Assembly (NCBI GenBank): GCA_018714205.1
Contig: DVNR01000067.1
Location: 1 to 49,541 of the forward strand
Source of the DNA: Candidatus Aphodousia faecipullorum
Lineage (GTDB): Bacteria; Pseudomonadota; Gammaproteobacteria; Burkholderiales; Burkholderiaceae_F
Direction: 5' to 3'
Length of the DNA stretch: 49,541 nt
This document shows positions 24,360 through 33,864 of this stretch, one piece after another (position 1 is the first letter of the stretch; each line of letters opens with the position of its first letter). Made by a program: the position numbers and the translations under genes. The notes below the pieces were generated by a model. That model worked only from the letters and a program-made list of their open reading frames with translations. It had not been told where the DNA came from and ran no database searches.

Positions 24360-25100
24360 ATGAGCGAAGACAAAGAGGGGGCGCGTTCACTGAAAATCGC
24401 AGGCATAACGCCATACACGAGTTTGGATTATCCGGGTAAGTTTTCTGCTGTCGCTTTTCTTCAGGGCTGTCCGTGGCGATGCTTGTACTGTCATAACCCG
24501 TCGATGCAATCAAGGCAGTTTCCCCAAGGCTATGCGCATAGCAGTTGGGATGAGTTGGAGAGTCTGCTTAAGAGGCGTCACGGGCTGCTTGACGCTGTCG
24601 TTTTTTCGGGTGGCGAGCCGACTCTGGATCCCGCCTTGCCCTCGGCTATACGCCAGGTCAAAGCGATGGGCTATTTGGTGGGGTTGCATACCTCTGGGTG
24701 TTATCCGGAGCATCTTGAAAAGATGCTTGATCTAGTTGATTGGGTAGGGTTGGATGTGAAGGCATCGTTCACTGATGCAAGCGCCTACCTATACATAACA
24801 GGGCTTGACAAGGGACATCCTCATGAGGCTGCGCTCAAAAGCTTGAATTTGATACAAAGCGCAGGCATCGATTACGAGTGCCGAACAACAGCTCATCCCG
24901 CCTATTTGGCGGATGACAAGGTGATTGATTTGGCCAGAGAGTTGGCGGCCCTTGGTGTTAGACACTATGCTCTGCAGGTTTACCGAGCCCCGAAAGAGCT
25001 CTCATTGCCTTTTGAAAATGTGGGTTATGAGTATCCTTCTGAAGCAACGCTTGCTGAGTTGCAAAGTCTATTTGAATCATTTGAGCTCAGAAGAGGATAA
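24360..25100 (+). CDS. nrdG: Anaerobic ribonucleotide reductase activating enzyme (radical SAM)
   Basis: This 246-residue radical SAM protein has the cluster motif C-x3-C-x2-C in GCPWRCLYCHNPSM (about residues 37-50) and the SAM-binding GGEPTLDP. It abstracts a hydrogen from the glycine of the NrdD radical domain to form the glycyl radical. It is longer than E. coli NrdG (154 residues) and belongs to the longer ~230-residue type. GGAG lies 8 bases before the ATG. A terminator-like hairpin separates it from the glycyl-domain gene, so it is probably expressed at a lower level from the same transcript. Confidence 0.93.
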   Translation: MSEDKEGARSLKIAGITPYTSLDYPGKFSAVAFLQGCPWRCLYCHNPSMQSRQFPQGYAHSSWDELESLLKRRHGLLDAVVFSGGEPTLDPALPSAIRQVKAMGYLVGLHTSGCYPEHLEKMLDLVDWVGLDVKASFTDASAYLYITGLDKGHPHEAALKSLNLIQSAGIDYECRTTAHPAYLADDKVIDLARELAALGVRHYALQVYRAPKELSLPFENVGYEYPSEATLAELQSLFESFELRRG

Positions 25101-25180
25101 TGATTTTCCCTATCCTACAAAAGAAGTGATATCATGCGAGCGATTTTCGAGGTTGAGATTCAAAAAATCTTGAAAAAACC

Positions 25181-25209
25181 TTGCATTAGACAAACGGTTA
25201 TCCTATAAT
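25181..25209 (+). promoter_or_regulatory. Sigma-70 promoter of the rpsF operon
   Basis: TTGCAT (25181-25186), a 17-base spacer and a perfect TATAAT (25204-25209) form a strong housekeeping promoter. Transcription should start near 25216, about 65 bases before rpsF. Confidence 0.85.
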
Positions 25210-25227
25210 CCCGTTTTTTCTGTCCTT

Positions 25228-25262
25228 GCCACACTAGAAATAGACGCTCTAGGTGGCTTTTT
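25228..25262 (+). promoter_or_regulatory. Leader hairpin upstream of rpsF, candidate S6:S18 autoregulatory or attenuator element
   Basis: GCCAC-A-CTAG (25228-25237) pairs with CTAGGTGGC (25249-25257), with one bulged A and an 11-base loop, followed by TTTTT and CCG. It lies in the 5' leader of the S6 operon, just before the ribosome binding site. S6:S18 binds a structured leader in many bacteria, but I could not match the full known motif, so a simple attenuator is also possible. Confidence 0.5.
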
Positions 25263-25281
25263 CCGTAAGGAGACAATTCAA

Positions 25282-25695
25282 ATGCGTCATTATGAAATTT
25301 GCTTTATTGTGCACCCGGATCAAAGCGAGCAAGTTCCCGCTATGATCGAACGCTACAAGGCTCTTGTTGTCGAACAAGGTGGCAAGATCCATCGCGTTGA
25401 AGACTGGGGTCGTCGTCCCTTGGCCTATCCGATCAACAAGTTGGTCAAGGCTCACTACGTTCTGATGAATGTTGAATGCACTCACGAAACGTTGGCTGAA
25501 ATCGAAAACGGCTTCCGCTTCAACGATGCTGTGTTGCGTCATTTAACGATCAAGATGAAGAAGGCCGAAACGTCTCCCTCTCCGATGATGAAGGTCGTTG
25601 AGAAGGAAGAACAAAAGAAGGCCGCGACTGAAGCCGCTCACGCTCAAGAAGCCCAAGCCGCTGAAGACGCTGAAACGGTTCAAGCTCAGGCTTAA
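25282..25695 (+). CDS. rpsF: 30S ribosomal protein S6
   Basis: This 137-residue S6 protein of the small subunit platform pairs with S18. The S6 core is clear: [18 protein letters not shown], then [20 protein letters not shown] and [11 protein letters not shown]. The C-terminal ~40 residues are an Ala/Glu/Gln-rich acidic tail, longer than in most relatives and probably flexible; E. coli S6 has a tail that is modified by RimK. AAGGAG precedes the ATG. It is the first gene of rpsF-priB-rpsR-rplI behind a clear promoter. Confidence 0.97.
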   Translation: MRHYEICFIVHPDQSEQVPAMIERYKALVVEQGGKIHRVEDWGRRPLAYPINKLVKAHYVLMNVECTHETLAEIENGFRFNDAVLRHLTIKMKKAETSPSPMMKVVEKEEQKKAATEAAHAQEAQAAEDAETVQAQA

Positions 25696-25732
25696 TCGTT
25701 TATTTGACTAAATCAGAATTGTCGAGAAACCG

Positions 25733-26026
25733 GTGAACAGAATCGAATTATTCGGCGAGTTCACGCAAAAATCCGAGATGCGGTACACACCGGCTGGGAT
25801 TGCGGTTTTAGAAGTGGTTTTTCACCACATCAGTGTTGTAAAAGAGGCTGGGGCCGATCGAAGACTTGAGTTCGATTTCGCAGCCAAAGCTTGCGGAGAA
25901 ATTGCTCAGGCGCTCGATGCAGAGCCGTTGGGCTCCGTGTTTAAGCTGGTCGGTTTTTTAGCGCCTCGCTCTCAACGCTCCCGACAATTGATCGTTTACA
26001 TTACGCAATACTCACAAGGAGTTTAA
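25733..26026 (+). CDS. priB: Primosomal replication protein N
   Basis: This 97-residue single-stranded-DNA-binding OB-fold protein of the primosome acts with PriA to restart stalled replication forks. [20 protein letters not shown] and GIAVLEVVF are typical of PriB. The start is GTG, in frame with the conserved N terminus. Its place between rpsF and rpsR is the standard beta- and gammaproteobacterial arrangement and supports the class assignment. Confidence 0.93.
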   Translation: MNRIELFGEFTQKSEMRYTPAGIAVLEVVFHHISVVKEAGADRRLEFDFAAKACGEIAQALDAEPLGSVFKLVGFLAPRSQRSRQLIVYITQYSQGV

Positions 26027-26028
26027 AA

Positions 26029-26301
26029 ATGGCTTTTGGTGCAAAGGGCAAGGGTAAGCCGCGCCGTGGCAACCAACAAAATGCGCTCTTTAAGCGCAAG
26101 AAATTCTGCCGCTTCACGGCTGAAAATGTCGAAATGATCGACTACAAGGATGTTGAAACGCTTCGTGACTTCATCCAAGAAAACGGCAAGATCATGCCGG
26201 CCCGTTTGACGGGTACGAAGGCTCACTATCAACGTCAATTGGATACGGCCATCAAGCGTGCTCGTTTCTTGGCGTTGTTGCCGTACACGGACAATCAATA
26301 A
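26029..26301 (+). CDS. rpsR: 30S ribosomal protein S18
   Basis: This 90-residue S18 protein forms a heterodimer with S6 on the small subunit platform. The core [20 protein letters not shown] and [20 protein letters not shown] blocks are intact, with the basic N-terminal extension common in betaproteobacteria. AAGGAG lies just upstream, inside the end of priB, and the gene begins two bases after the priB stop. Confidence 0.97.
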   Translation: MAFGAKGKGKPRRGNQQNALFKRKKFCRFTAENVEMIDYKDVETLRDFIQENGKIMPARLTGTKAHYQRQLDTAIKRARFLALLPYTDNQ

Positions 26302-26321
26302 TCGAGTGAGGAGTTAATCAA

Positions 26322-26771
26322 ATGCAAGTTATTCTTCTTGAAAAGATTACCCACCTCGGTGATTTGGGTGACGTTGTGAAGGTTAAGGATGGTTACGCCC
26401 GTAACTACTTGATCCCCACGAAGCGTGCCAAGCGTGCTACGCAAGCTGCTATCGCTGAATTCGAAGCCCGCCGTGCTGAACTCGAACGCGCTCAAGCCGA
26501 ACGCATCGCTGCCGCAGAAGCTGTGGCTGCCAAGTTGAACGGCGACGTGGTTGAAATCGCTAGCAAGGCTGGTGTTGACGGACGCCTCTTCGGTTCTGTG
26601 ACCAATGCAGACATCGCTGAAGCTTTGCAAGCTCAAGGCTTTGAAGTGAAGAAGGCTCAAGTTCGCATGCCGCTCGGCGCCATCAAGATGATCGGCGAAT
26701 TCCCGGTTGTGATCGGTTTGATGACTGACATCACCGCAGAAATCACGGTTAAGGTGGTTGCTGAAGCTTAA
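26322..26771 (+). CDS. rplI: 50S ribosomal protein L9
   Basis: This 149-residue two-domain L9 has an N-terminal 23S rRNA-binding domain ([36 protein letters not shown]), a long connecting helix and a C-terminal globular domain ([17 protein letters not shown]). The length is standard. GAGGAG precedes the ATG. It ends the ribosomal operon; a strong terminator follows. Confidence 0.97.
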   Translation: MQVILLEKITHLGDLGDVVKVKDGYARNYLIPTKRAKRATQAAIAEFEARRAELERAQAERIAAAEAVAAKLNGDVVEIASKAGVDGRLFGSVTNADIAEALQAQGFEVKKAQVRMPLGAIKMIGEFPVVIGLMTDITAEITVKVVAEA

Positions 26772-26795
26772 TTATCCATTCACCGGATGATTACG

Positions 26796-26832
26796 ATCGG
26801 TTCGGATTTCTTGGAATCCGGACCGATTTTTT
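26796..26832 (+). terminator. Intrinsic terminator of the rpsF-rplI operon
   Basis: ATCGGTTCGGATT (26796-26808) pairs with AATCCGGACCGAT (26815-26827) through 12 Watson-Crick pairs and one G-T pair, over a 6-base loop, followed by a run of T residues. Confidence 0.9.
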
Positions 26833-26915
26833 ACATCGATTTCTGAAGCATTTAGTCGGAAAATATCCTCATTCGCTAAAATGAATCACTCTGTATTTTT
26901 TCCGATCAAACGCTC

Positions 26916-29900
26916 ATGTTTAATGTTGTGTACAGTAATGCGTACGAGGTATTGCAAACCTATCTTAGGGTCGATCTAGATGCGCATTTTGCCGCTTCGT
27001 CTCAGTCATTTCCATCCGCCAAAGTCATTGTCGGAACATCAACACTACAAGAAAAGTTAACACGCGACCTCGCCGATGCCTGGGGGGTGTGCGCGGGAAT
27101 CGAGTTTCAAACTGTTGGCGCCTGGTTAGCGCATTATCTAGCCTGTGATCTTTCTGAAGGCAGTTCATCACCGGATTTTCTCTGGCTTTTGTATTCGATT
27201 TTGACCGATGATTTCACGAATCGCTATCCGAGGTTAAAGCGGTTTTTTGATCATGCGAAGGCGAACCGCTCGCCGGAACTTGCACGCTATGAATTGGCTT
27301 GCCGCATAGCGGACACTTTTGCTCAATATGTTAACTACCGATTGGATTGGGTGTTGGAATGGATGGGCGTTCAGGTGGCAGAAGACTACCGCCGACTGGC
27401 AAAGCCCGGAGAAAAGGACGTTCTTGTCCAGCAGCCCGACTATGAATGGCAGCGTGATTTATGGAAGGCGATTCATCATCGCTTAGTTCATTCGGACACG
27501 CGGAACAATACGTTAAACATCCTTAATCGTTTTAGTGATTACAGGGAGCTGAAAGGGGAAATCCAATCAAACGAGCCTGAGTCTTTGTTTATTTTTATGC
27601 CGATGGCTCTTTCGCCGATGGCCTTGCCGATTTTCAAAGTTTTAAATGATCTCGGCTGCAATGTTTACGTTTACCTATTCAATCCCTGTCAGGCGTTTTG
27701 GTTCGATGCTTATGATCCGGAAGCTGAGAATTTCGATAAGGAAGAAAAAACGCTTTTGTTTTTGCGACGAAATGCGGCCTCCACCCGCGCGATGATCAAT
27801 CGCTTCAACGTTTTCGCTGAAGACACGGGAGTTGAGACCCACGATCCCGCCTTGGCCTACAAGCCGATAGCGAGTCAGTCATATTATCCGAGCGTTCAGG
27901 CATTATTGACAGATTGGCGCTCGCTAAAGGTTCAAGCGCAAGTGTCTCGCTCGGATTTAAACCTCGCCTTGTCAGACCAGGGGGAGGTGAGTGTATTGCA
28001 TGCGGTCCAACAAGCTCTACTGGAAAACAAAGCGAGCGCGCTACCGAAATCAATCAATCCGGATGATCATTCAATTCGTTTGGTGAAAGCGCCCACACTC
28101 ACCCGAGAGGTGGAAAACACCGTCGATATGATCCATTCAATGCTAGAGTCCGATCCGGATATGAAACCCTCGGATATCCTGGTGGTCACGCCAGACATCG
28201 AGGCACTCGCTCCTGTCGTTCATGCGACTTTTGAGTCTTTGCCTGCCGATCGGCGCATTGAATATCGTATTGCCGGTCAAAAAAACGTCGATGAGGAAAG
28301 CGCCACTGAAGCCCTGGTGCAATTAGGTCAAATGATGTCAAAGGGTGTTTCCATGGCCTCGCTTGAGTCTTGGCTTGAATTACCGGCGGTCACCGAGACT
28401 TTCGGGCTCGAATTGGATGATTTGACCATATTAAAAGGTTGGCTTCTTCAAGCAGGTTTTCGCAACGGTTTGTCCAAAAAGCAGATCCAAAAATCACAAA
28501 CCCAGGATTCTCCCGGCGAGGAGGCTTTTGAAGGAACGCTTGAGAGGGCGATCGAGCGCTTGAGCTGGGGATTTGTCACGGAAGGGAGTGGTTACGCGAC
28601 CTATGATCTGATTCCTGTGCGTCGTTCGCCAGCCGCTCCTTTTAGTGACATACACAGTTTGTCACCTCTTTTTGAAGCGTTATTGACCATGAGCGGTAAT
28701 TTGAGTGAGGCGTACGATACTTGGACAACGGCCTCAGCCAACTCATCAGTGACGGAGTGGATTGATTGGACTAGTAAAGTTTTGGATCTCTTTTTCGGTA
28801 CTCGAGCCTCAGAACAAAGTTTTGCAAAAGTTAAAGCCAGATTAAGAGATTTTTGGCGGGGGCTTAATGTTTATGAGGAAATGAGCTTGCCCTTTGATGT
28901 GTACTGGCAAGCTCTCGCGGATTCCTTGAGCGAGGGTTTTTCAGGAGGCATGGGCCGCGGGGTTGTCACTTTTGCAGGCATGTCCGGATTTCGCCGCATA
29001 CCGTTTAAAGCAATTATCATGCTGGGACTTAACGAAGAGAGCTCATTCCCCGGGCGAGAACATTTCGAAGAATTTAATCTAATGGGGATTGCTCAATTGC
29101 ATCGGCAAGGCGACCGTGACAGCCGCCGCGATAATCGCAATGTTTTTCTTGATTTAGTGCTCTCGGCTCGTCGCTATTTGGTGATTTCTTATAGCATTGG
29201 CGTCAATAAGAAAGCACCGAAAGATCCCTCGCCTTTAGTTCATGACCTTTTGGAATTAATCAATACCAATACGAATGTTGGCGTCGGCGAATGGGATCAG
29301 TCGTTATCAACGGAACTGCCCTTATCGGCGGCAAGTTTGAAAAACTTTTGCGCAGATAAAGTAAGGTTTTGGAAAAGTTCAGATAAGGCGCTCTTTGAAG
29401 CGCTTTGCCAAGCGCGAAATTTACCGAAGCTCAATGAAGAAAAACCCTTCGCAGAAGGCGCCCTAAGTGAAGACCTTTTTGAAAGCGATACGGTCGAACT
29501 TGAGGATCTGATCGCGTTTTACACCAATACATCTTCTTGGTTGGCGAAGCGTCTTGGGTTATCAAGGTTTGACATTGACGAGGCTGAGTCCGTTTCAATG
29601 AAGCCGGATATGTCGGCGTTGGCTCAGTCAATATTTCGTCGAGATGTTTTTGAGTTTTTTGAAAATGGCGTGACGGCTCAGGAAGTTATTGAGCAAATTC
29701 AATTGGACCCAACGAAAGGCGCTTTCGGCACTCGGCAAAACAGCTATCAAGAAATTATTAAAAGCTGGTATTCAGCATTTTCTATGAGAAAGGCATTTCT
29801 TAGTGCAGCGGAAAATGTTCCCGTCGATACCACATTAAACATGCCCGGTTTCGAAAACGCACGATTTAAACGAATTCATATCAATCTACGCCAATTGTAC

Positions 29901-30299
29901 GAAATTGATGATGAGGAGAATCCACAGAAAAAAGCGAGTGGCTCAAGACGATTGGTCCTTTTCGATGATGTTTTCAGCAAAACGCAACGTGTGAGGGTGT
30001 TGCTGCGACTTTGCGCGCTCAATGCCGCCGGATACGATTATTCGGCGAAACTGTTGATCAGTTTAAACGCTGAACAAGTAACCTTGGATGATTCCCCAGC
30101 TTATTCAGAAGAAATCGCCCAAATGGTGATGAAAGCAATTTTCGAAGCTTATTTGTCTGTGACAGAAAATATTTTGGCGCTGAGTTCATCCTATGCTGAT
30201 CAAATTCAGACTCTTTTGTGGAGAGGCAGCGATTTGAAATCCTCGCAACAGGATAGGGCAGACTTCGATTCAATGATTCAAAAGTGTTTAGGTATTTAA
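26916..30299 (+). CDS. recC: RecC subunit of exonuclease V
   Basis: This 1127-residue protein is close to the length of E. coli RecC (1122) and lies directly before recB. RecC recognises Chi and holds RecB and RecD. The N-terminal helicase-like fold begins NVVYSNAYEVLQTYL and carries VIVGTSTLQEKLTRDLA. Blocks such as FIFMPMALSPMALPIF and VVTFAGMSGFRRIPFKAIIMLGL are characteristic. As usual for RecC, no intact Walker motif is seen. Which Chi sequence it reads cannot be predicted here. recB begins 14 bases after the stop. Confidence 0.92.
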   Translation: MFNVVYSNAYEVLQTYLRVDLDAHFAASSQSFPSAKVIVGTSTLQEKLTRDLADAWGVCAGIEFQTVGAWLAHYLACDLSEGSSSPDFLWLLYSILTDDFTNRYPRLKRFFDHAKANRSPELARYELACRIADTFAQYVNYRLDWVLEWMGVQVAEDYRRLAKPGEKDVLVQQPDYEWQRDLWKAIHHRLVHSDTRNNTLNILNRFSDYRELKGEIQSNEPESLFIFMPMALSPMALPIFKVLNDLGCNVYVYLFNPCQAFWFDAYDPEAENFDKEEKTLLFLRRNAASTRAMINRFNVFAEDTGVETHDPALAYKPIASQSYYPSVQALLTDWRSLKVQAQVSRSDLNLALSDQGEVSVLHAVQQALLENKASALPKSINPDDHSIRLVKAPTLTREVENTVDMIHSMLESDPDMKPSDILVVTPDIEALAPVVHATFESLPADRRIEYRIAGQKNVDEESATEALVQLGQMMSKGVSMASLESWLELPAVTETFGLELDDLTILKGWLLQAGFRNGLSKKQIQKSQTQDSPGEEAFEGTLERAIERLSWGFVTEGSGYATYDLIPVRRSPAAPFSDIHSLSPLFEALLTMSGNLSEAYDTWTTASANSSVTEWIDWTSKVLDLFFGTRASEQSFAKVKARLRDFWRGLNVYEEMSLPFDVYWQALADSLSEGFSGGMGRGVVTFAGMSGFRRIPFKAIIMLGLNEESSFPGREHFEEFNLMGIAQLHRQGDRDSRRDNRNVFLDLVLSARRYLVISYSIGVNKKAPKDPSPLVHDLLELINTNTNVGVGEWDQSLSTELPLSAASLKNFCADKVRFWKSSDKALFEALCQARNLPKLNEEKPFAEGALSEDLFESDTVELEDLIAFYTNTSSWLAKRLGLSRFDIDEAESVSMKPDMSALAQSIFRRDVFEFFENGVTAQEVIEQIQLDPTKGAFGTRQNSYQEIIKSWYSAFSMRKAFLSAAENVPVDTTLNMPGFENARFKRIHINLRQLYEIDDEENPQKKASGSRRLVLFDDVFSKTQRVRVLLRLCALNAAGYDYSAKLLISLNAEQVTLDDSPAYSEEIAQMVMKAIFEAYLSVTENILALSSSYADQIQTLLWRGSDLKSSQQDRADFDSMIQKCLGI

Positions 30300-30312
30300 T
30301 AAGGCGGTTCTC

Positions 30313-33300
30313 ATGTCTGATGCAAAGAAAACAGCGGTTTTTCAATGGGATAGGACGGATCTTGATGGCTATATGCTGATTGAAGCCAGCGCTGGCACGG
30401 GAAAAACATTTTCGCTGATTCACGCCGTCATGCGACTTGTTTTTGAAAAAAAGATACCGCTTAACCGAATTTTGATCGTCACTTTCACAAAAGCGGCGGC
30501 CGCGGAACTTAAGGCCCGTATCAGATCGCGACTGATGACTTTGGTTGAAGCCATGCGCCGTTCCGATTTGGAATCTATTGAAGGGGAATTTGGAACGCTT
30601 TGCAAACGTTGGAATCATGAGGGGCTATTGACACAGGCTAGCGTTGATGAGGCAATCGAATCGTTTGACGAATGCCAGGTTTCAACCATCCATGGCTTTT
30701 GTCAGCAGATGTTGGCCGACAACGAGTTCTCCGCTTCCAAGGGGTTCGGTTATGAGATTGGTGATGACACGGCGATTAAGTCGGAGCTCATTGAAAATTT
30801 TCTAAGAAAGCGTCTTGCTCGTTTTGAGCATCAAGAAGATCAAAGTGCGCTTTTGTCTGACAACGCGGCTTGGGCTAAAAAACTTGATGCGTTGCAGATG
30901 TTGCCTAACGGCGCTCGCGTTGAGATCATTGACTATCGTTTGGAAAAGGAAAGCGGAAAATCAAAAAAGGTACGACGCGTCACATTGTCGGAAGCTGTCA
31001 TGCAAACGTTGCGCGACTTTATTGATACGATGCCGGCGGCTCTTGCCCGGGCTAAGCGAGAAGCGCACATACGTACTTTCAACGATATTTTGACAGATAT
31101 GCAAAACGAGTTGCGAAACGAGACTTTTGTTCAAAATGTTCGCAGGCGCTTTGACGCTGTTTTGATCGATGAATTCCAAGACACGGATCCTGTGCAATAT
31201 GATATTTTCCGCACGCTTTTCCTACCGGTTAAGGGGCAATCAAACGCTGGGTATCCTCGCAGTGTTATTTTTGTTGGAGACCCTAAACAGTCCATTTATG
31301 AATTTCGTAACGCCGATTTGAAAACGTACTTGCAAGCCAGAAAGGAGCTCGATAATACCTATCGCTTAGAAAGCAATTATCGGTCAACGCCTCCTTTAGT
31401 CAGCATTTTCAATAGCTTTTTTATTAATGAATCACAATCAGGATCAGCTTTTTTCACCGACGAGATTCTTTATGACGAGGTGAAGTCGGGGGCGAAATGT
31501 TTGCCTTTGTTGAAAAAAGAGGCGCAGGGCTTCTCACCGATTCCTGTACTGGAAGTGTTGCGATCGGACGAAAATCCGGCTTTCAAAAAGATTGCAGATG
31601 TACGGGATTGTGAGGCTCGTTGGGTATGTGCTGATATCAAGCGGCTTTTGGCGCAAGAAGTGTATGTTGACGCGGAGAAAAAAATACGTCTTCGAGCCAA
31701 CCATATTGCTTTACTGGTCCGTTCTTATAGTGATGCCGATTTGGTGGCTACCCAATTAAATCGCGAAGGCATTCGAGTGCGCTATGAAAATAATGGGGAT
31801 GTGTTCAAAAGTGACGAAGCCGCAGAAATCTTGGCGATTATGCAAGCGATGCATTCGCCTGATGACTTAAGACTGATGCGCCTGGCGCGTTCGACGAGAA
31901 TGATGGGCGAACGCTTGGACACCATTGCCGGCGATGCCCTACAGACTCTCGGGGAGACCAACACCATCGCGCAATCGGATCTTTTCGCGACCTTGGCACG
32001 AAAAACACTGACTGACGCAGCGGCTTTAGTTGCCACACGGGGTATTGCCGCTGCCTTTGCTTTGATACTGCGCACTTTCAACACCGAAGCGCGCTTGCTG
32101 CTTGAGCAGGGTGGGGAAAGGCGCCTAACCAATTATCACCACATCATTGAGCTGTTGCAACAGCAGGCGCATTCCTTGAAAACACTTTCCGGACTCACTC
32201 GTTGGTACGAGCGAGAAATGAAGAACAAGTCCGCTCCCGAAGAACGAAATCTTCGTGTGGAAAGCGATGCTGATTTGGTTACGGTTGTTTCCATTCATAA
32301 AAGCAAAGGCTTGGAGTATCCGGTCGTGTACTTGGTTGGTGCCTACAGTTTCATGAAACCCAGCACGGTTGGCAACCTTTTTAAGGTCACAGAGAATGGA
32401 CAAACAACGCTTTATTTAGCTCACGAACCGATTGATAAGGCTTCTTGTGAATTTTTAACTCAACCAGATGAAGCCCAATTGGAACAATATCGTTTGGCTT
32501 ATGTCGCTCTCACACGCGCTTCTCAACGCGTTGTGCTGCCTCTCATGCAAACGCCCAGCGGGAAAAATTGGAGCTACACCACAAGGCGTAATCCTTATTT
32601 GAGAATCCTAACCCGCGAAATGGATCCGAACTGCGAGCTCGGTAATCAGGCTTTAACGCACTTTGAAGCGAGAGTTCTTGAGCGGCTAGATTGCTTAGAA
32701 TCGACATTTATGAACCGATTGCAATCAATCTGCGGGCGCTCGATCTTGCCGAGTGATCTTTTTCGAATTCAAAACGATCGTGATCTCGATTATTCAGCCC
32801 CTGACCTAGAACACTTCAGCGATGACAAAGTTGATTTCAGTCCTGATGAGGCCGAGGCTCGAAACGCTGATTGGACCAATTCCAGCTTTACGTCAATTAC
32901 ACGGTTGGTTAACGACGCTCAATCGAAGGAGTTAGAACCAGATAGCGAATTGATTGTGGAGGAAATTGCAAACGCTTCCAACTCAGAGATGCAAAACGAT
33001 TCACCAAAGGGGCTTATGAAAATCGCGGGAGGAACCGAGTTCGGTCTTTGCATGCATGAGCTTTTTGAAAAGGTCGATTTTTCTTTGGTGACTCAGGCGT
33101 CAGGTGGCGATGAAGCGGCTTATGCTAGTTTGCTCGACTTTGTGAAAGGCGTTATCAAACCTTACAAAGTCATGTTGGAATATTCTTGTCCGTTTGAGGA
33201 GGCAGGCCAGCTTTTTGCTCGAATGCTTATCGATACCTTGACGACCCCGATTGCAACGGGAATGGAACCGACCGACAGGTCGAGTTTTCGGATTTGCGAT

Positions 33301-33864
33301 ATCGCCAAAGAGCAACGTTTGGCTGAAATGCCGTTTGTGATGCCCATTGGGACACCGGTTCAAAATCGGGAGGTTGTTAGCGCAGCCAATCTTAAAAAAG
33401 TGCTGGAAGCTTTCGGCGAACAGTACTCTATGCCTGAGCTTTCGGAGAAAGACCTTAAAGGATATCTCGTCGGCTTTATTGATTTGGCCTTTCAAGATGC
33501 TAATGGTCGATATTGGGTGTTGGACTGGAAGAGCAATCGTTCAGGGATTCGGCATGCCGAAGATTACACCGGAGAGTATGTGGCCTCCCAAATGAGGGAA
33601 CACCACTACACACTTCAATATTTGCTTTATCTAGTCGCTTTGCGTCGATATTTGAAGAGCCGTGGATTGCAGCCGGATATTGCCGGCGCGGTTTACGTTT
33701 TTGTCCGGGGCGTTTCTTCTGAGCACCCCGGCAGGGGACTTTGGATTGATGAGGTGAATCCTTTGCTCATTGATTGTTTGGACGACTTCTTCAAAAATGG
33801 TTTCAGTCAGGCCAAGGTTGATGAAATTTCACATCGCGCCAAGGAGGGAAAGAATGGCCTTTGA
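30313..33864 (+). CDS. recB: RecB helicase-nuclease subunit of exonuclease V
   Basis: This 1183-residue UvrD-type helicase with a C-terminal nuclease is the main motor and the only nuclease of RecBCD. The Walker A motif is ASAGTGKTFS (about residues 25-34), motif Ia is VTFTKAAAAELKARI, Walker B is VLIDEFQDTDP and motif III is VGDPKQSIYEFR. The C-terminal nuclease shows GYLVGFIDLAF and VLDWKSNRSG, the conserved Asp and Asp-x-Lys of the RecB nuclease family, so it should be active. The last three codons overlap recD. Confidence 0.95.
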   Translation: MSDAKKTAVFQWDRTDLDGYMLIEASAGTGKTFSLIHAVMRLVFEKKIPLNRILIVTFTKAAAAELKARIRSRLMTLVEAMRRSDLESIEGEFGTLCKRWNHEGLLTQASVDEAIESFDECQVSTIHGFCQQMLADNEFSASKGFGYEIGDDTAIKSELIENFLRKRLARFEHQEDQSALLSDNAAWAKKLDALQMLPNGARVEIIDYRLEKESGKSKKVRRVTLSEAVMQTLRDFIDTMPAALARAKREAHIRTFNDILTDMQNELRNETFVQNVRRRFDAVLIDEFQDTDPVQYDIFRTLFLPVKGQSNAGYPRSVIFVGDPKQSIYEFRNADLKTYLQARKELDNTYRLESNYRSTPPLVSIFNSFFINESQSGSAFFTDEILYDEVKSGAKCLPLLKKEAQGFSPIPVLEVLRSDENPAFKKIADVRDCEARWVCADIKRLLAQEVYVDAEKKIRLRANHIALLVRSYSDADLVATQLNREGIRVRYENNGDVFKSDEAAEILAIMQAMHSPDDLRLMRLARSTRMMGERLDTIAGDALQTLGETNTIAQSDLFATLARKTLTDAAALVATRGIAAAFALILRTFNTEARLLLEQGGERRLTNYHHIIELLQQQAHSLKTLSGLTRWYEREMKNKSAPEERNLRVESDADLVTVVSIHKSKGLEYPVVYLVGAYSFMKPSTVGNLFKVTENGQTTLYLAHEPIDKASCEFLTQPDEAQLEQYRLAYVALTRASQRVVLPLMQTPSGKNWSYTTRRNPYLRILTREMDPNCELGNQALTHFEARVLERLDCLESTFMNRLQSICGRSILPSDLFRIQNDRDLDYSAPDLEHFSDDKVDFSPDEAEARNADWTNSSFTSITRLVNDAQSKELEPDSELIVEEIANASNSEMQNDSPKGLMKIAGGTEFGLCMHELFEKVDFSLVTQASGGDEAAYASLLDFVKGVIKPYKVMLEYSCPFEEAGQLFARMLIDTLTTPIATGMEPTDRSSFRICDIAKEQRLAEMPFVMPIGTPVQNREVVSAANLKKVLEAFGEQYSMPELSEKDLKGYLVGFIDLAFQDANGRYWVLDWKSNRSGIRHAEDYTGEYVASQMREHHYTLQYLLYLVALRRYLKSRGLQPDIAGAVYVFVRGVSSEHPGRGLWIDEVNPLLIDCLDDFFKNGFSQAKVDEISHRAKEGKNGL

